From: Vanilla planifolia
Lineage: Eukaryota; Streptophyta; Magnoliopsida; Asparagales; Orchidaceae
Assembly: GCA_023846275.1 (NCBI GenBank)
Contig: CM043875.1
Coordinates: 6,460,626 to 6,524,625 of the forward strand
Direction of reading: 5' to 3'
Length of the DNA: 64,000 nucleotides
In this document: one piece after another, positions 23,901-38,900 of the stretch
How the letters are laid out: each line of letters opens with the position of its first letter
Numbering within the stretch: the stretch's first letter is position 1
Notes under the pieces: model-generated
What the model was told of the DNA's origin: nothing
Databases searched by the model: none
The model's input: only the letters and a program-made list of their open reading frames with translations
Made by a program: the position numbers and the translations under genes

Positions 23901-26900
23901 TAATTATGTACTTAAAGAGAAAATTTAAAGAAATATTCTTAAAGTTTAGTTATTCTCAAATAAAGTGATGTCTTATATCGATGTGCATAGTTTAGGAGTA
24001 TTGAATTGGATTCTTAGTAAGGTGAATAATATTAGCATTGTCATAATATATTGGAGTTTTATTTAATATATGTGCTTAGTTTGAGAGTATTGAATTTGAT
24101 TCTTAATAAGATAAATAATGCTAGCATTGTCACAATAGATTGTAGTTTTGTCTTTTAATTGTTGTCTTATTTATAATATATTTGCTATACAATTATTTGT
24201 AGTTATACATTTAGATTTGGTAGTTGATAAAGCCATACAATTTTGTTTTCTATTGGCTCAAGATATGATTGAATGACTATAGAATTGATAAGTATTTGAT
24301 GTACTATTTCTATTAGTTTTACTCCCAACAAAATTAGCATTCGAAAATGTATTATTGTCAAATCCTATCTAACTTTTGGGTTGCCAAAAAACTTAAGTGT
24401 CGTAATAAGATATCTAAATAGATGTTTTACTGCTTGTAAGTGGGATTTTTTGAGATTAGATTGGAACCTAGTATATGCACACATATACAAATTCTACATT
24501 ATGTCCAGACTATTTGCTATAGATGCAACAAATGTTTTATTATTCTTTTATACAACTTCACGTTTATGTTCATTTTTATTCTAATCTAGAGATGATGTTG
24601 AAGTCATGGGTGGTTATTTTTGTTTTTAAACTTTTTAACTTAAATTTGTTTAGTAATTCTAAAGCATATCTAGTTTGGGATATGAAAATACTATTCTCTA
24701 ATTGCTTGACTTATAAGCTTAGAAAGAAGGTTAATTGTTCTATTAAATTTTTTTCAAACTCCTTCATATGAGATTTGCAAATTCCTCACAAAGTTTATTA
24801 TTGGTTGAGTTGCAAACTATGTCATTCACATATATTTGACATATTAATTGATGGTTATTTGTATTTTTAACAAAGAGAGTAATATCTATTTCTCCTCTAA
24901 TAAAATCATTTGAAACTAGAAAGCTACATAGTCTCTTATATTATGTTCTAAGAAGTTGTTTCAAACTATAAAATATTTTCTTTATTCTATATACATTATT
25001 TATCTTATCATGTAATTGAAGACCTGAAGGTTGTGTTAATATACTTTTTCATTGATGTACCATTTAGAAAAGCCCTTTGTGACATCTATTTAATATAACT
25101 TAAATTGTTTATGACATGCATAAGATAATGAATTCCTAATAGTTTCTAATCAATCAATTGGTTTTAATATCTCTTCCATATCTATACGTTTTATTTGACC
25201 ATGTATTTAGCAACTAACATAGTTTTATTTTTAATTATTATGCCATTCTCATCTAACTAATTATTGAATATCCATTTTTTCCAATGATTGAGATTAAGGG
25301 GCATTGGGGTTAATTCTCATACTTTATTTCGTTCAAATTGGTTAAGCGTCTCATTCATTGCTACCATCATTCATTGCTATCAACTAAAATTTATCATGTA
25401 AAACTTCCTCATTTGATTTATGTTCATAACATGATGCAAAGGTTGAATAGTTAAGATTAGTTTTAGTTTTAACTCCTTTTTCAATTTCTCTTAAAATTTG
25501 ATTTTTAGGATGGTTCTTAAGTTTTTATCATCTAAGAACTTGATTATCTGGAGTCCTTAACAACCTCTTTATCTTAGGTGTATTATTGTCTTCAATATCC
25601 AACTTCTTAAATTCTTGAAGATCTTTTTTTTACAATTTCAACATTATGCTTAATTGGAAGTGATTCATCAAATGTTATATAAATTATTTTTTTTTATCAA
25701 TTGAGTGTTCTTATTGAATACTCTATAAGCTTTACCATTGAGTGAGTATTCTAAACATATTCTTTCATCAATCTTTGGGCCAGACTTGTTTAACTTTTAC
25801 CATTATTAAGAATAGCATTTAGAGCTAAAAACATATGAGCTATCTTTGGCTTCTTAATGTATAACAATTCATATGGTGTTAATTTTAATATTGGTTAGCA
25901 AAAATATGATTTATGACGTAACATGTCTTATTAATCATTTTGGCACCAAAATGTTCAGACACCTCATACTCATTTAACATGCATATAGCTATATGTGTTA
26001 ATATATTATTCTTTCTTTTCCTTATTTCATTTTGTTATAGAGTTTTAGGTGATGATAATGTATGTGAGATCTCATATTTGTTCTAATATTCAATGAAAGA
26101 TTTATTTTTAAGTTCTTTTTCATGATCACTCTTTATTGAAACTATTGTTTCTCTATGTTCATTTTTTTGTATTCTAGTAATCAAGGTAACAAAACTCTCA
26201 AAATCTTTACTTTTTTATTAAAAAATATAGCACAAGTATATCTAGAATATTCATTTACTATCACAAATCCATATTTCTTCTTTTTTAAACTAAGTGGTTG
26301 ACTTCATTCAAATAGATCAAGTTGAAGTATCTCTAAAGGTTTTTTATTTGAAATATTTTTCTCAGTTTTTAAGGTTATACTTAACTAATTTTTTCAATGT
26401 AGAACTACAAGCATGGCAAAGTTTTTTATGCCAAAGATTGATATCATTAGCTTAAGTGATAAGGCATTTAATTCATTATCTGCTACATTTCTTAAATCTA
26501 GCATATATGTGTGATTTCTCTTAGAGGTAATGATTAGAGGTCTATTTTTACTAATTATACAAAATTTAGTATCAAATATAACTTCAAATCTTGAATCATA
26601 CAATTGACTAATACTTAAATTATATTTTTAACCTTCAATTAGTAAGGCTTATGCAATAAATGTTGAGAAAGTATTAATGGTTTCAATGCTGAGGACCTTC
26701 TTTTTAGAGTTGTCATATTGTTTCTTCTCCATCATCACTTGTCTTTTGTTGGATGAGTAAATTTTAAGTGCTAGTCATGTGTTTTGAACACTTGTCTAAG
26801 TATCACATACACTTAGTCCTATTAAAGAGACAATGTGTTCTTTTCTATCCACATTTACTTAGGAAATCTAGAATGCACATTTATTCTAATTCTACAAAAT

Positions 26901-29900
26901 TTGAGTTGCTTGCTCGTGTCTCATGCAATAGTTTTAATAGAATTTATAATAGAATTTACTTTTATGAGACAAAGCATGAACATAAGTAAATGTACTTTTT
27001 GATTCTATATGATAATGATAAATAGAATAATGTGAATACAACTTCTTGTAGTCATTAAATTTTATTAACTAAAGTATGTTGAGAAATAAAAGTAGCAAGT
27101 TCATCTCTATATTTTTTTAATTCAACTAGATATCTTTTACTAGTTTCATTTAGATGTTTACATTAACTAAAGTAATTAGCATGCTATTTTTTTAATTTCT
27201 TATACTTAACAAACTTTCATATTTTTGATGTACAACTAATGATAGTTTTTCTAATTCTTCCAAGGTTGAAATACATGCCCTTTGTTGGAGGAGGAATTTT
27301 CAACATCATCTCTGTGAGTCATAAGACAAATCACCTATTCATTCTTCTCTTGTTCACTAGAAGATGATTCCTCTGAATAACCCCAAGCCACCTTTATAGC
27401 CTTTTTCTTGTTGTTGTTCCTATATCGTTCCAACCTTTCTAGCACCTTTAGACATTCATGATGGACGTGTCTTGGTTGTTTACACTCATGAAAGACAATT
27501 ACCTTTTTTGCTTTTTTCTTGCTCATAGATCTTCATTGTTTTGTACTTGAATTTCCTACACCATGATGCTTTAATAATTGTGTTAGTCTTTTAGTAATTA
27601 TGGTTATCTCATTTTCTTTTTGAGATGTTAGTTTTTGAAGTTTTCTTAATTTTCAATATTATGGCTTCTTTTTTTGGTTTTGCACTTTTTTATAACATTT
27701 TCTTCTTCTTTTCTCCTTGTCATTTCCATCTTATTTGTCTTTAGTTCTCTCATAAGATTATCCAAGGAGAATGTGGAGAGATTTTTCATAGCCTTAATGT
27801 TAGTGACTACTAAATCATACTTCTTGAGAAGCACTATAAAAATTTTTCATACTTACCTATCATTAGAAAACACTTTGTCAAGATTAGAAGATTATTAATA
27901 ATGTTGGTAAATCATGTAAATGTGGATATAATTGTTCCACTTGAATTGTAAAGAGTTCATAATTATGGGTAAGCATGTTGATCTTATTTTCTTTCCCAAG
28001 TGAGGTTCTCTCATAGGTTATCTCAAGTTTGTTCTATATCTTATGTGTAGTTTCTAAATTTATGATCTTATTCTATTTAATGATATTTAAGCTATAATGC
28101 ATAATGTTTACAACACAATTATTTAACTAAACTGTATGCCTTTGCTTAATATTCAACTCAAGTTTTTTTGTACAACTTTATCAACAACTTTAGTTGGAAA
28201 GCTAAAATGATGTTAGATTACATCTCATGAATCTAAATCAATTGAAAGCTAGTAATCTCTCATTTTACTTTTCTATTATAAATAAAACCTCTAGCAAACA
28301 GAGGACAATGAGAGGAAGTATCTTTACCCAAAGTGGTTGAGGCTTCAATGATATTGTGAGTCATTTATGGATCTTATTTAGATAATTTCTTCTTGTGGAC
28401 ATAATTGGCTCTAATTCTAGTTGTAAGTGCAGTCTTCCTACAAGAGAAAGATGAACTGTACTTTATAAAAAATGAACAAGTAAACTTTGTCTCCGTTTAT
28501 TAATCTTTTTGTCGATGTTAGCTAAACTTAATATTTTCTTAGAAAAAACTCTTTGGTTATTTTTGAAAAACATTGTGTGGGATTGCAATGATAAAATAAC
28601 ACAAATGGTTTTTTGGTAGTTCCGTACATTCACTCTTGGCTACGAGAAACCATGCTTACTAAAATAAACTTCATTTTTGTCTAAATATGGGTAGGTGAAG
28701 TACTCTTAAGTATAAGATCCACAAGGATCAAAAGTAGAACAAAAGAGCTATATAAAACATGGCTTACAATAGCCACTAATACAAGAAATAATAACATATA
28801 AAATATAGTTTTTTGATAATATATCTTGTATAATAAAGTTCTATAATCAGTGCAAATAACTAATGGCATATTATATAATGACATGTTATGAAATTATCAA
28901 TTGGAAGTTGAAGGAATGATGAAAAGTTTGAGAGCACAACTTTAATAAGAGAAAAAAAATCTGAAATGAGTCAAACTCCCTTAGTATAACAAAGTTGATG
29001 AAATTGATTCTTTTTTTATTATTTTTACATTAGCTTCTCTTCATGTTTAATCCTTTATTTATAGATAAATACCTTTTTAATATGGCATTACTAATAGCTA
29101 AACACTGGCTATAATTTCTTTCCCAAAAAGGTTAAATTAGTCACAAGAAGTTTTTACTCTCATTCGTACTATACGATAGATTGGATTGGACTATTTGATA
29201 ACTTCAAATTACTGAAATAGTAAATTAGACTCTTATGACTTCCTTTGACTCTAATATTACACATTCTAAAAATTGATTGTATTGCATGTTAAATAAGTAT
29301 CATACTATATAGAATTCTTTTTGTTAGATATGACAATGGCAAAATTCATATGCAAGAAATGATCGTACTATACAATAGATTAATATCGTATTGTTCGAAA
29401 TTTTCGAGTTCTCTTCTTTGAAGCCCAATACTGAGATTGTACTATATGAAAATAACCATCGTAATATATGATTATATTTAACACATGACTTAATTTTTTT
29501 ATTTTCCACTTAGGATTGTGTTGATATACAACAGATTGTGCTGTGCGATGTAATAGATCTCCTACCAACACGCACAATTAGATTGTCCTCTTTCTTTCAC
29601 ACATGGTTTATTGTTGATTGTTTTGTATGATATATATATTGTACTATACAATTAATGTGATTTTAACTTATTTGAAGATTTAGGTTTTTCCTTATATTCA
29701 CTTATAGGATTAAGTTTTAATTGACTTATTTGCAAGACATAAAATGATATCACAAACATGTTGTGGAAATATAAATAGATATAAAAAATAGGTTGTGATC
29801 AAACATGAAGTTGATATGAACATAAATGAGATCCTAAGTGTCAAATAAATATTACATACTTTTTAACATTTTAAACGTATCAAAATATAAAGAATACTTA

Positions 29901-32900
29901 TGATGGTCGTTATGTCATCAAGAGCAACTTTTCTGTGGATTGAAACATTGGTGAAACACATTCTTGATGAATTCCTATGGTAATACACAATTCTATCATA
30001 TCTTGAATGATCATCAATTTATAATTATCTTGAGATAACAACTCAAACGATACATTAGTAAGCTTAGTAATAGAATTTTTGTATTATCAAACTCTTATAT
30101 AAGGCTATGAGATTAATATCTATAACACCTAAGGAAATGACACTAGAATTTGGATGATTAGATTGGACCATTCCATTATTGTGATTGAACCTTGTGATTA
30201 TAGCCATCAGTTTATTCAATGTTTAGATTAGCGATGACAATTGGATCTAAGGTTAATTAGCTCGTCTGATTTGTTTAACAAATTATTTGATCGGGAGAAT
30301 CAAGTTGGTTTAGTTTGGATTTCATTTTATAGTTTACGTGTGTAAGTTTAATTTTTAATTTCCTTTGTGAAAAGGGGTGTGTTAAGGATTTATTTTAGTT
30401 GGGTTTATCTACATTTAAAAAAGTTTTTGGGTTCTATTTTTCTTTATTAGGGTTTAGAGGATTAATGCTAGGTTCAGCCACTCCCATTTTGAAAGGGTTT
30501 CGTCAATGAAAAGTTGAGGTCTATTTGTCTTCTCCAAGTTGGAGGATTGATGATTGAGCACATGGTGGTGGCATCGTCGATTGATGTTGAAGGAGCTGTT
30601 ATCTACATCAGCTAAGCCATTTGAGTGAGTTCGAAGGGTGTATTCAGAGAAGAGCAAATACGGAGTCTTCTTCCTATAGGAATTGAAAGATGTTACTAGT
30701 TGAAAGACAAATTAACTTGCAGAGGATACAATTAGAGGATTGACAATGAAGCACTTGTGTGGTCATGGTCGATCAGTGTTGAAGTTTTCTATATCAACCA
30801 AGCTATTTGAGTGAGTTCCTAGAGTGTAGTTGGAGAAGAGCAAATATTGGAGTTTTCTTCCCATAAGAATTTAAAGATGTTATTTGATGAATGACGAATT
30901 AACTTGCAGAGGAGGCCTCCATGGGTATGTTATGAACAGTTAGGATTTGGAGGTAGCATTTTTATCCCACTAGTAGCTTGTGATAATAAAGCAACCATTC
31001 CATCTTGACTCGAGATTATCTTGGTTGGTGTTGACATATAAGGTTGTAAAAGATTGGTTGGTAATAGAGCATTGATCTTATCTATAATAAATTAACAATG
31101 ATCACATGCAAAAGCAAATGGTGCAATTCCACAATAGTATACCAACACGGTTTGGGAAGGCATGCAACACGACTTATTTGATGGTGGGTTGGGATTCAAG
31201 GTGTCTTGAATGGTTGTCTAAGAGGTAATGTTGTGATTAGGAGATCAGTTTGATCGGTGAAGCTATAGATTGACATTTGCAATGTGTCCTATCATTAGGA
31301 GAGTTAATTTTTAAGATCAAGATTCTTCTGAAATGGGCATTTGATCCAGAAATTACGTCATGGTGGAAGATCTTTGGTGGAGAAAAGGGAGATCTTGATG
31401 AAATTGTAGATTTAAGCTTAATTGAACACTTAGCAAATAATGCATAAATTCAGAAGATCAATCCTTCTGGTGACAAGGATCATATTCTTTGATTGTAGCT
31501 GTCAGATTGTCCATTACTTGGATGGGACGATGGTTATAAGAACATTTTCTTATTATTGGCAAATTAGTCCTTCAATTGGACAGACTATATGATTTGTGCA
31601 AATAAAGAGGATTCAACTTGAATTCAAGATTGTAATTGGTTTTTGTATGTTTGGTTTTAGGTCCTTTGTGGAAAGGGGTTTATTTGGGATATATTTAATT
31701 TTAATCCATCTTGTTTTAAGGATGGTTTGAGATTGGGTGGTGTTCATGATTGTTCTTCTACTTCTCACCATTTAGTCTTGAAATATTGTATTATGATAAT
31801 CAAGAGTTTCTTGATGTTTCTTTTGTATCTCTGTAAATCTTTGTATGTAACCTCCTTTGTTTGGGTTATAAAAAGGAACCTAAAGGAGCTATGTAAGACT
31901 ATCTAGATTATTTGAAAGAACAAAATTATTTTTGGTAAAATTTTCCTTGAGAAAAGTTTTTGAGTGGTGAGAAACCCTGGGAGATGTGCAAGCACTTGGT
32001 TGGTCCGTTTCCTACTTCTATTAAGGTTAGGGTTAGATTTTGCCATTTCAATCCAGAGAGAATTTCCTCGAAGAAAACTCTAGATTAATTTGTTTTATCC
32101 AAGATAGAGGTTTTGACTACCAAGCGTAAGGTGTGGTTGTGATTGACCAATGTTGAAAAAATAGCCATCTACAATAGTCAAGCAAATTGAGAGAGGTCCA
32201 AGACAACATCCAAATCACTGTGGATGCAATCTGGTTTTCCTTTCCCATGGGAGCTGAAGGAAATGACTGATTGAAAGATGGATCGATTCGTAGAGGAGAT
32301 TTCCAAGAGCTTGTTGCAATCAGGTAGGATTTAGAGACATGTGGTGTTCTTTTCTCACCAGTGACTCTTTGTAAGAAAACAATATATCCCATTTTCATTC
32401 TTCCTTTAGATAAATATGCATCCCAAAGGTTGCTGAGGGTGATGTTGCAATCCGGGGTTAATACAAGATATATGGATCATATCCATGGCAAACCAAAATA
32501 TTGAGTGCCTTTTTTCCATATGCAATGTTGAAGGAAAACATTCCAAACTTGCCAAATGTATAGTGTGAATTTCAGTTTTTTAGGAGTTGAAAACCTTTTT
32601 ATTACTGCACCTCCATGCCTCTCAGATGCAAACTAACCTTTGTTGTATAGGAAAGGTATGTTTTTGGTGTCCATTGTATATAAAAAGAAAGCTAGTTGTG
32701 TGGCAATAAAATACAAGGTTGGGTGATTGTTGAAGGTCTGGAAAAGAAAGTAGAAACAAAGCAATTGAATTGATAGTATTTGGAATTTTTTTAGATTGTG
32801 CTAATATTCTGTAGAGCATTCAAGCTAAAAGTGTTGACCTATGCAAGTAAACTCAGTGAGTTTGTGGCTTTTTGTAAAATGTGTTAACAGATGTTTTTGT

Positions 32901-35900
32901 TAACATGAAAATATCAAAGATTTTGTAATCATGACATATTTTTGTCCTATGAATCAAAGAGCCCCCTCTGTTGTAATTTTATTCTCTTAGGCTTGTCTTG
33001 CCTTTGCACTCTGTAGAGTCCATGGTGTTGGATGTAGGAATCCTTGTTGTTAATGGATAGATCACAGTGTAAGGTCAAGATTGTTGTTTATGTTTGCATG
33101 AATTTATTGATGCTGTGGGCATATAGATTAAGGTTTAAGTGGGTATGAGTCCCGCAGCTTTCTGTATTATCAATATTAACAGCAATATCAAGTTCAATGG
33201 TGTTCATCTTTTATTAGTGTTGCAAAAATTATATATGTGATGGTAACATTGGATGGAATAGTGGAACGACTGCATTTTATTAATGTTAATCCCTTTGCTA
33301 TTATCCCTGGCACAACGAATTAAGAGAATTTTTATCTTTGTGTTTCGGTGGGTATGTTGGGGTTTGGGGGAGGGGTTTTCGAGTTGAGTTGATTGGATAT
33401 TCCTTATGCACCAAAAATTTTCTTTGCATCATTTTTGCTTAACAATAAAGATAGCCAAGTTAATTCTTCTAAGGACCTCTTTTTTCTTTGCTAAACTGAT
33501 TGTAGTAACTACTTGGGCAATTTTGCATCATTCGGGTTACATTGTAAGGAGAAAACCCTATGCTTATATGGAGTACCTTTATGCAAGCACCATATTTCTA
33601 TTTACCTCCACGTAATTACTGTGAGTTGTACGTTGTTTGAGCAGCTCATAATACGTAGGCATTGTTGTAAACTATAATGTTTTGTAGATATCATTCTCTT
33701 TGCCATCTAATTAAATTATAGTTGAAACAAATGTTTCAAGAATCTAATTTTTTGATTTGTTTACCTCGTTTGTATCATTAATCTTCATGTACTTGCTGAC
33801 ACGAAGTTCCTTGATACAAGTCCCATATTTCCGTTCTTCCTCCAACCAATTGCTGTTATGGTTTGTTTAGGTTGTTTAAATAAGTCATGACATTGATGTT
33901 GTAAATTGTGATACACTATAGATATCATGCTGTGTTCTGTGCTAATTCTGTTTTAATCGTCTAACTGGACGACATGTGAAACAAATGTTTCAAGAAACCT
34001 ATTTTTTTTTTCTCTTGTGGAAATGACTGTATGATGTCACATCCTAATGAATCGTTATTGCTGTAGATTTATAATATTTATTTAAATAAACTGATCTGTG
34101 CAGTTGAAGGTAATTCAATCTTATTGCAGGATGCCTTGGACGTTATGAAAACTCAACATCTTCAAAGCAACTAAATATACCATATACCAAGCTGTGCATG
34201 CTTCCTTCTTTTATTCGACCGTTTGCATCAAATTTTTCCACCCAGTCATCTCAGCAGGCAAAAGAGGTTTGAATTTTGAACTTCAGAAATAATTATTGTA
34301 ATTGGTAATTATTTTATTTTATTTTTTTGCAATTTTCACTTTAGTTTTCTTTTTCTTGTGTAGTCCCATACAACTTTATGATACAAATCTAATAAACAAG
34401 AAGAATAGTCTTGCATTCGTACTTGTAGTTTGTTATATTGATCACAGTTGTCATATCCATAACTTTTATGGTTAATTGTGGATAAGCTTTTATAGTTTTG
34501 AGCATATGTGTGAACAGGTCTCTTATATCTTCAAAATATGTGAATTAGTCCCTCACAGTTATCTTTTGTTGCAATTATGTCTTTGAGCTATAAATGTTAA
34601 CACTGTACGACAAATAGTGTTATCTACTTTGCAACATGTTCCCTCATTCGCAACCTTTCTTCCCTCACCCCCAGCTCTTAGTTTTCAATCATTGTTCTCA
34701 ACGATTTCATTGGTGGTGGTCACAACCCCACAGACAACTATTTTACAGAGTCATATTTTGTTGACCCTTCTGCCTTCATCATCTCTTTTAGCTTCTTTTA
34801 AAAGCGAAGATGCTACAAATTGAAGGAATACTTAACAGCTTCTTGATTATGGTTGTAGCTAATTGACACAAACACCTCTTTTTATCTTGTTTAGCTTGCA
34901 AGCAAGCTCAGGATTCCTGTACGTGAAGGAAGAAAAGGTTAACTAGGTACACTTAGGCATATTATGATAGTTGCCAAAATTTTGCACATGCTTGGGTGGC
35001 ATCCAAAACGATAATATTTGATGGTCTCCATTAGTTTGGGTACTTGTAAGGCAAAAATATGAGGGATAATAGCAAAATGGTCTCCTTTCATTTATTATCA
35101 TTTGCTGCATTTAAAAATTATATGAATCTGCTGCTATGAGCATATTGTATCTTTGCATGGTTCAATGACTTTAGTTAATCGATGTTGTATTTTAATCGAC
35201 TAATGTTAAGAACTTTATGTGGCTAATTAAATATTATACTCCTTGAAGTAAATATGAAGAATTAGAACTCAGCATCTTATTGTTTGTCTTGGTATTTAGC
35301 AAGCCCATTTTCATGACTGATGGGAAGAGATTGCAAAGTAGTGATAAGGATGTAGAAGATGTGGTGCAATGGAAACTACAAAGTATTGAAGATGAGGGCT
35401 TCTATCCTTTGCATACACTTAAGGGATGGGCTAGGGCAGGAGTTATTAATAGAAGAATAAAATATTTCTTGTGGTTTATGTTAACATTAGTTGATGGTTG
35501 CAGTGAACCAAAAATGGTAGGCTAATAATAGTTTATATTTGATCATTTTGCATTGAGCATTTGTGTTCATATTATTGGAATATAAGATGTAGATGTTAAC
35601 ACAAGAAGGGAGATGATGAATTGTAAAATTTATAATATCAAAATTTTATCTCTAATTCCTAATTCTTAAAACATGAAAGTTTTTTGAGATTTTTAATTGC
35701 TCTTATAAATCTTATTTTAAAACTCTTAACTTTAAAATCTTTGTGAGGATTACAACAAAAGAAAATGAACAAGAAGTTTTTAGATGGTTCAATCCAAAGT
35801 AAGATATTTATGTTCACCCTCAGTTAAATAACTAGGTTTATTTTAATAACTTTTTTTGATCAAATTACAAGAAAATACCTCACAATTGGGGTAAAAGACT

Positions 35901-38900
35901 CTACACACTTGGCTAAAAAAGCTCACAATATGAAGCCAAATGATCCTATAATCATTAAACCAAAAGACTTTATAAGAGGACTAAAAGAAATAGTTTTAAG
36001 AATGATTCAAATAATGTAAGAATGATTTTTAACTTAGCTTAAAAAAATTGTTTGATGGAGGTTGAGGAGATAAAGTGTCTCCACTATTGTTATAGCTTTG
36101 CTCTTCACTTAGCCAAATCTTAATGAATATGAAGATATTCAATTATTACTGCTTTTAAAAAATTTGCAATGGATTATAGTTTTATCTCTATGTTTGGAGG
36201 CTTTTTATTGATTTTTAGGAAGACCTCTAATGGATCAAAATACTCTTAACAGCTCTTTAATAGATATATTATAATATTTTGGAGTTCAGTCAAATTAGTT
36301 GTTACTTACAGAAAATAAACTAAACGTATCGTACGTTCTAATGATCATACCGTGCATTAAGTCTCAATTTATATTAATCGTAGCACATGTTAAATAAAAA
36401 TGCATTATATGTAAATCTTAGGTTTGATTTATTCTACAATTTCTACTCTAAGATAAATTAAATATAATGTACTTTAAATATTAATATCCAGTATGAAAGT
36501 CTTGGTTTCAAGTTAAACATAGTGTTTCATTAGTTCCCTCATCGTATAGAGCAGTTTAAACTGTACATATTGCTTATATAATATAATATATTGTACAAAA
36601 AAATTTGAAAATATTTTTTTCTTAGTGCATTGTACTATCAACATATGTACTTATTATATTAAATTAAATATATTGTATATTAATGAATAACGTATTGTAC
36701 ATTATAAACAATTTTATACATTTTTGAGATTTTGTATTCTAAGTATTTTAGATATGTTTTATAGATAGAAATCTATATTTTTAATATTTAATAAAACAAA
36801 TTTATAAATATAAAATCACATGTGAATGCATGTCTTAAGGAAACTTAAGGTGATAAATTGTATGGGAAATAAGTTTAGGAAGACTTTTAGCTCATACACT
36901 CAAATATTTTTCTTTTGTCTTAGTGTCTCTAAAATATTGTTATAGATCTTATATTTTAAAATCAAATTAAAATCTTATATTTATTCTTATTTTTAATTCA
37001 AACAAGAGAAATCTGCATATAAGCTTAAGGATTTAAAACTTTAGCTTAGGAACCCAAACAAATTTGGGTGTAACCAACATACAATCTAGTGTATTAACAT
37101 TTTTAGGTATATTATTATTCTTTTTTTCAATCTAAATAAATATGGGATACCTAGAGTTAACATTTAATCTAATTTTGTAATCTTTATAGATATGACCTTT
37201 TTTCATATAATGATTATGAGAGATGAAGCATATAGAGTATTATTGATATGCATGGATTTTTTAGTATGATAAGCAACATTCTTATGCTTGTGATTTGAAG
37301 CAATACAATTAGAGTGAAACTTTTTCAATTTGTAAAAAATATTTTGATCTTTTATTTTTAAAATAATAGAATTAGTTTTTAATTAATGGATGCAACTTTC
37401 ACTATACTCTTTTTTCAAGCTCTTATATTTTTCTGAATATATTTTAAAAGCATTAATTTGCCAATCAAACTATTTTCTAATTCACAATATAAGAGTTTGT
37501 TTATCTCATTATCTTCACTTCTAGATGAATCATGACATGTCATGGGACACATCATTTCCTCTTTTTTATTTTTCTTAATGCTTGAGGAGAATGATGGATT
37601 TGTGTCACTTCATGCGGCCATCTTGACCTTATTTTTCTTCTTGAGCTTCTTCTTGTTTCTCTTTGCTAATTTTGGGCATTTGAGGTGAAAGTGTTCAAAC
37701 TTTTTGCATTCGTAGTAGTGTCTTTATTGATGTTTTTGCCTTAGTTCTTATGGCTCATTAATATCATCTTTTCAAATTGTTTTGTAGATTTGAAGTGCAA
37801 TCCTTTACCCTACTCATAAAAACTTTGCAACTTGTACCAAACTTCAAGAGCAATGTTTCATTTTATAATTCATTCAAATTTAGTGGTTTATAGGTAATAA
37901 TGAATAATATTAAATTTATGAGAATTTAGTTGAATTCTTTGTTCATTTAATGGCATTTCTTTTGTTGACTTCTTAATTAGCTTGTTACCTATCCTTTTAG
38001 GTGGGAATACAAATGGATTTCTTACAATATCTCGTAATTCAATATCAACTCAATAATAATTCATATTTTATTTTTACAAAATGAATAAAATTTTCCTTGA
38101 AATAAAAAAGATAATGAGAAGAGGTATCATCTCCCAAAGTTATATTTGTTGAACTCTTGGTATTTGTACTGCTAGTTTGATAATAATAAAATCATTTTAT
38201 TATTTTATTAAGGTTTTATATTTTCAGATCATGCATTTCAAGATTGAGTAAGTGAATTATTTGTAGAGCTTGGTCATTGATTAAAAGAGTTTATTTGTGG
38301 TGTTTTGATGTTAATCATAATAGGCATAAACAAAAATACAAAGCTTACATAAACAAAATGAATATTATTTTTGAATTATCTTAATCTTAGCATAAATGTA
38401 AGACTTATAATAATTTATTTAAGACATTAAGATTTGATAAGGTTTCGAGTGTGTTAAATACTTCTAAAATTATTTTTTTCGCTTATTTAGGATTTCATAA
38501 GGTTTATATTCTAAGTTTTTTTATGTATAAATATGTCTTAGAATAAAGTCAATATTGGTTAGATTGTTTATCAAATAGAAATTAGAAAGAATTAAATATG
38601 ATTTGACATACCTATATTAATTGTATAATATGATATTTTTATCATATTTATATGATCAGTTCATTTGATAGATCAGATAGAGAGTTAGATCTAGTAATCT
38701 AGTTATGAGTTGATATTTTTAACATTCCTATAGTACGATCTATTGATCGTATGAGTATGATCTTTGTTTTTTTGAAAAGGTGTAAACTGAGACTAAGTTG
38801 ATGTGCTTCATACAATATGATGTTTCATATTGTATAAGACTAGTTCACACATATCATCGACCGATCATTTGGACAGGGTGATCTTAGTCTGAGGAGAATT

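Larger units (their letters stand above)
21885..30102 (-). mobile_element. Nearly full-length, inactive Sirevirus-like Ty1/copia element inside TIM21 intron 3
   Basis: It is antisense to the host gene. In element orientation the order is 5' LTR (28422-30102), tRNA-Met-type PBS, gag with CCHC knuckle, pre-integrase and integrase, RT, RNase H, 3' LTR (21885-23609). The two LTRs align along their length but differ by many substitutions and indels, so the insertion is old. Each LTR starts near TTTGATGATA(C)CAAAA, and the 3' LTR ends with a CAATTTAACCCTCCTCTTTT-like pyrimidine run, features shared by Sirevirus-type LTRs. The remnant of pol carries stops throughout. Confidence 0.85.

Noticed and set aside
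24381..24771. Plus-strand frames of 67 and 82 codons
   Set aside because: They are the antisense of the copia RT-RNase H remnant.
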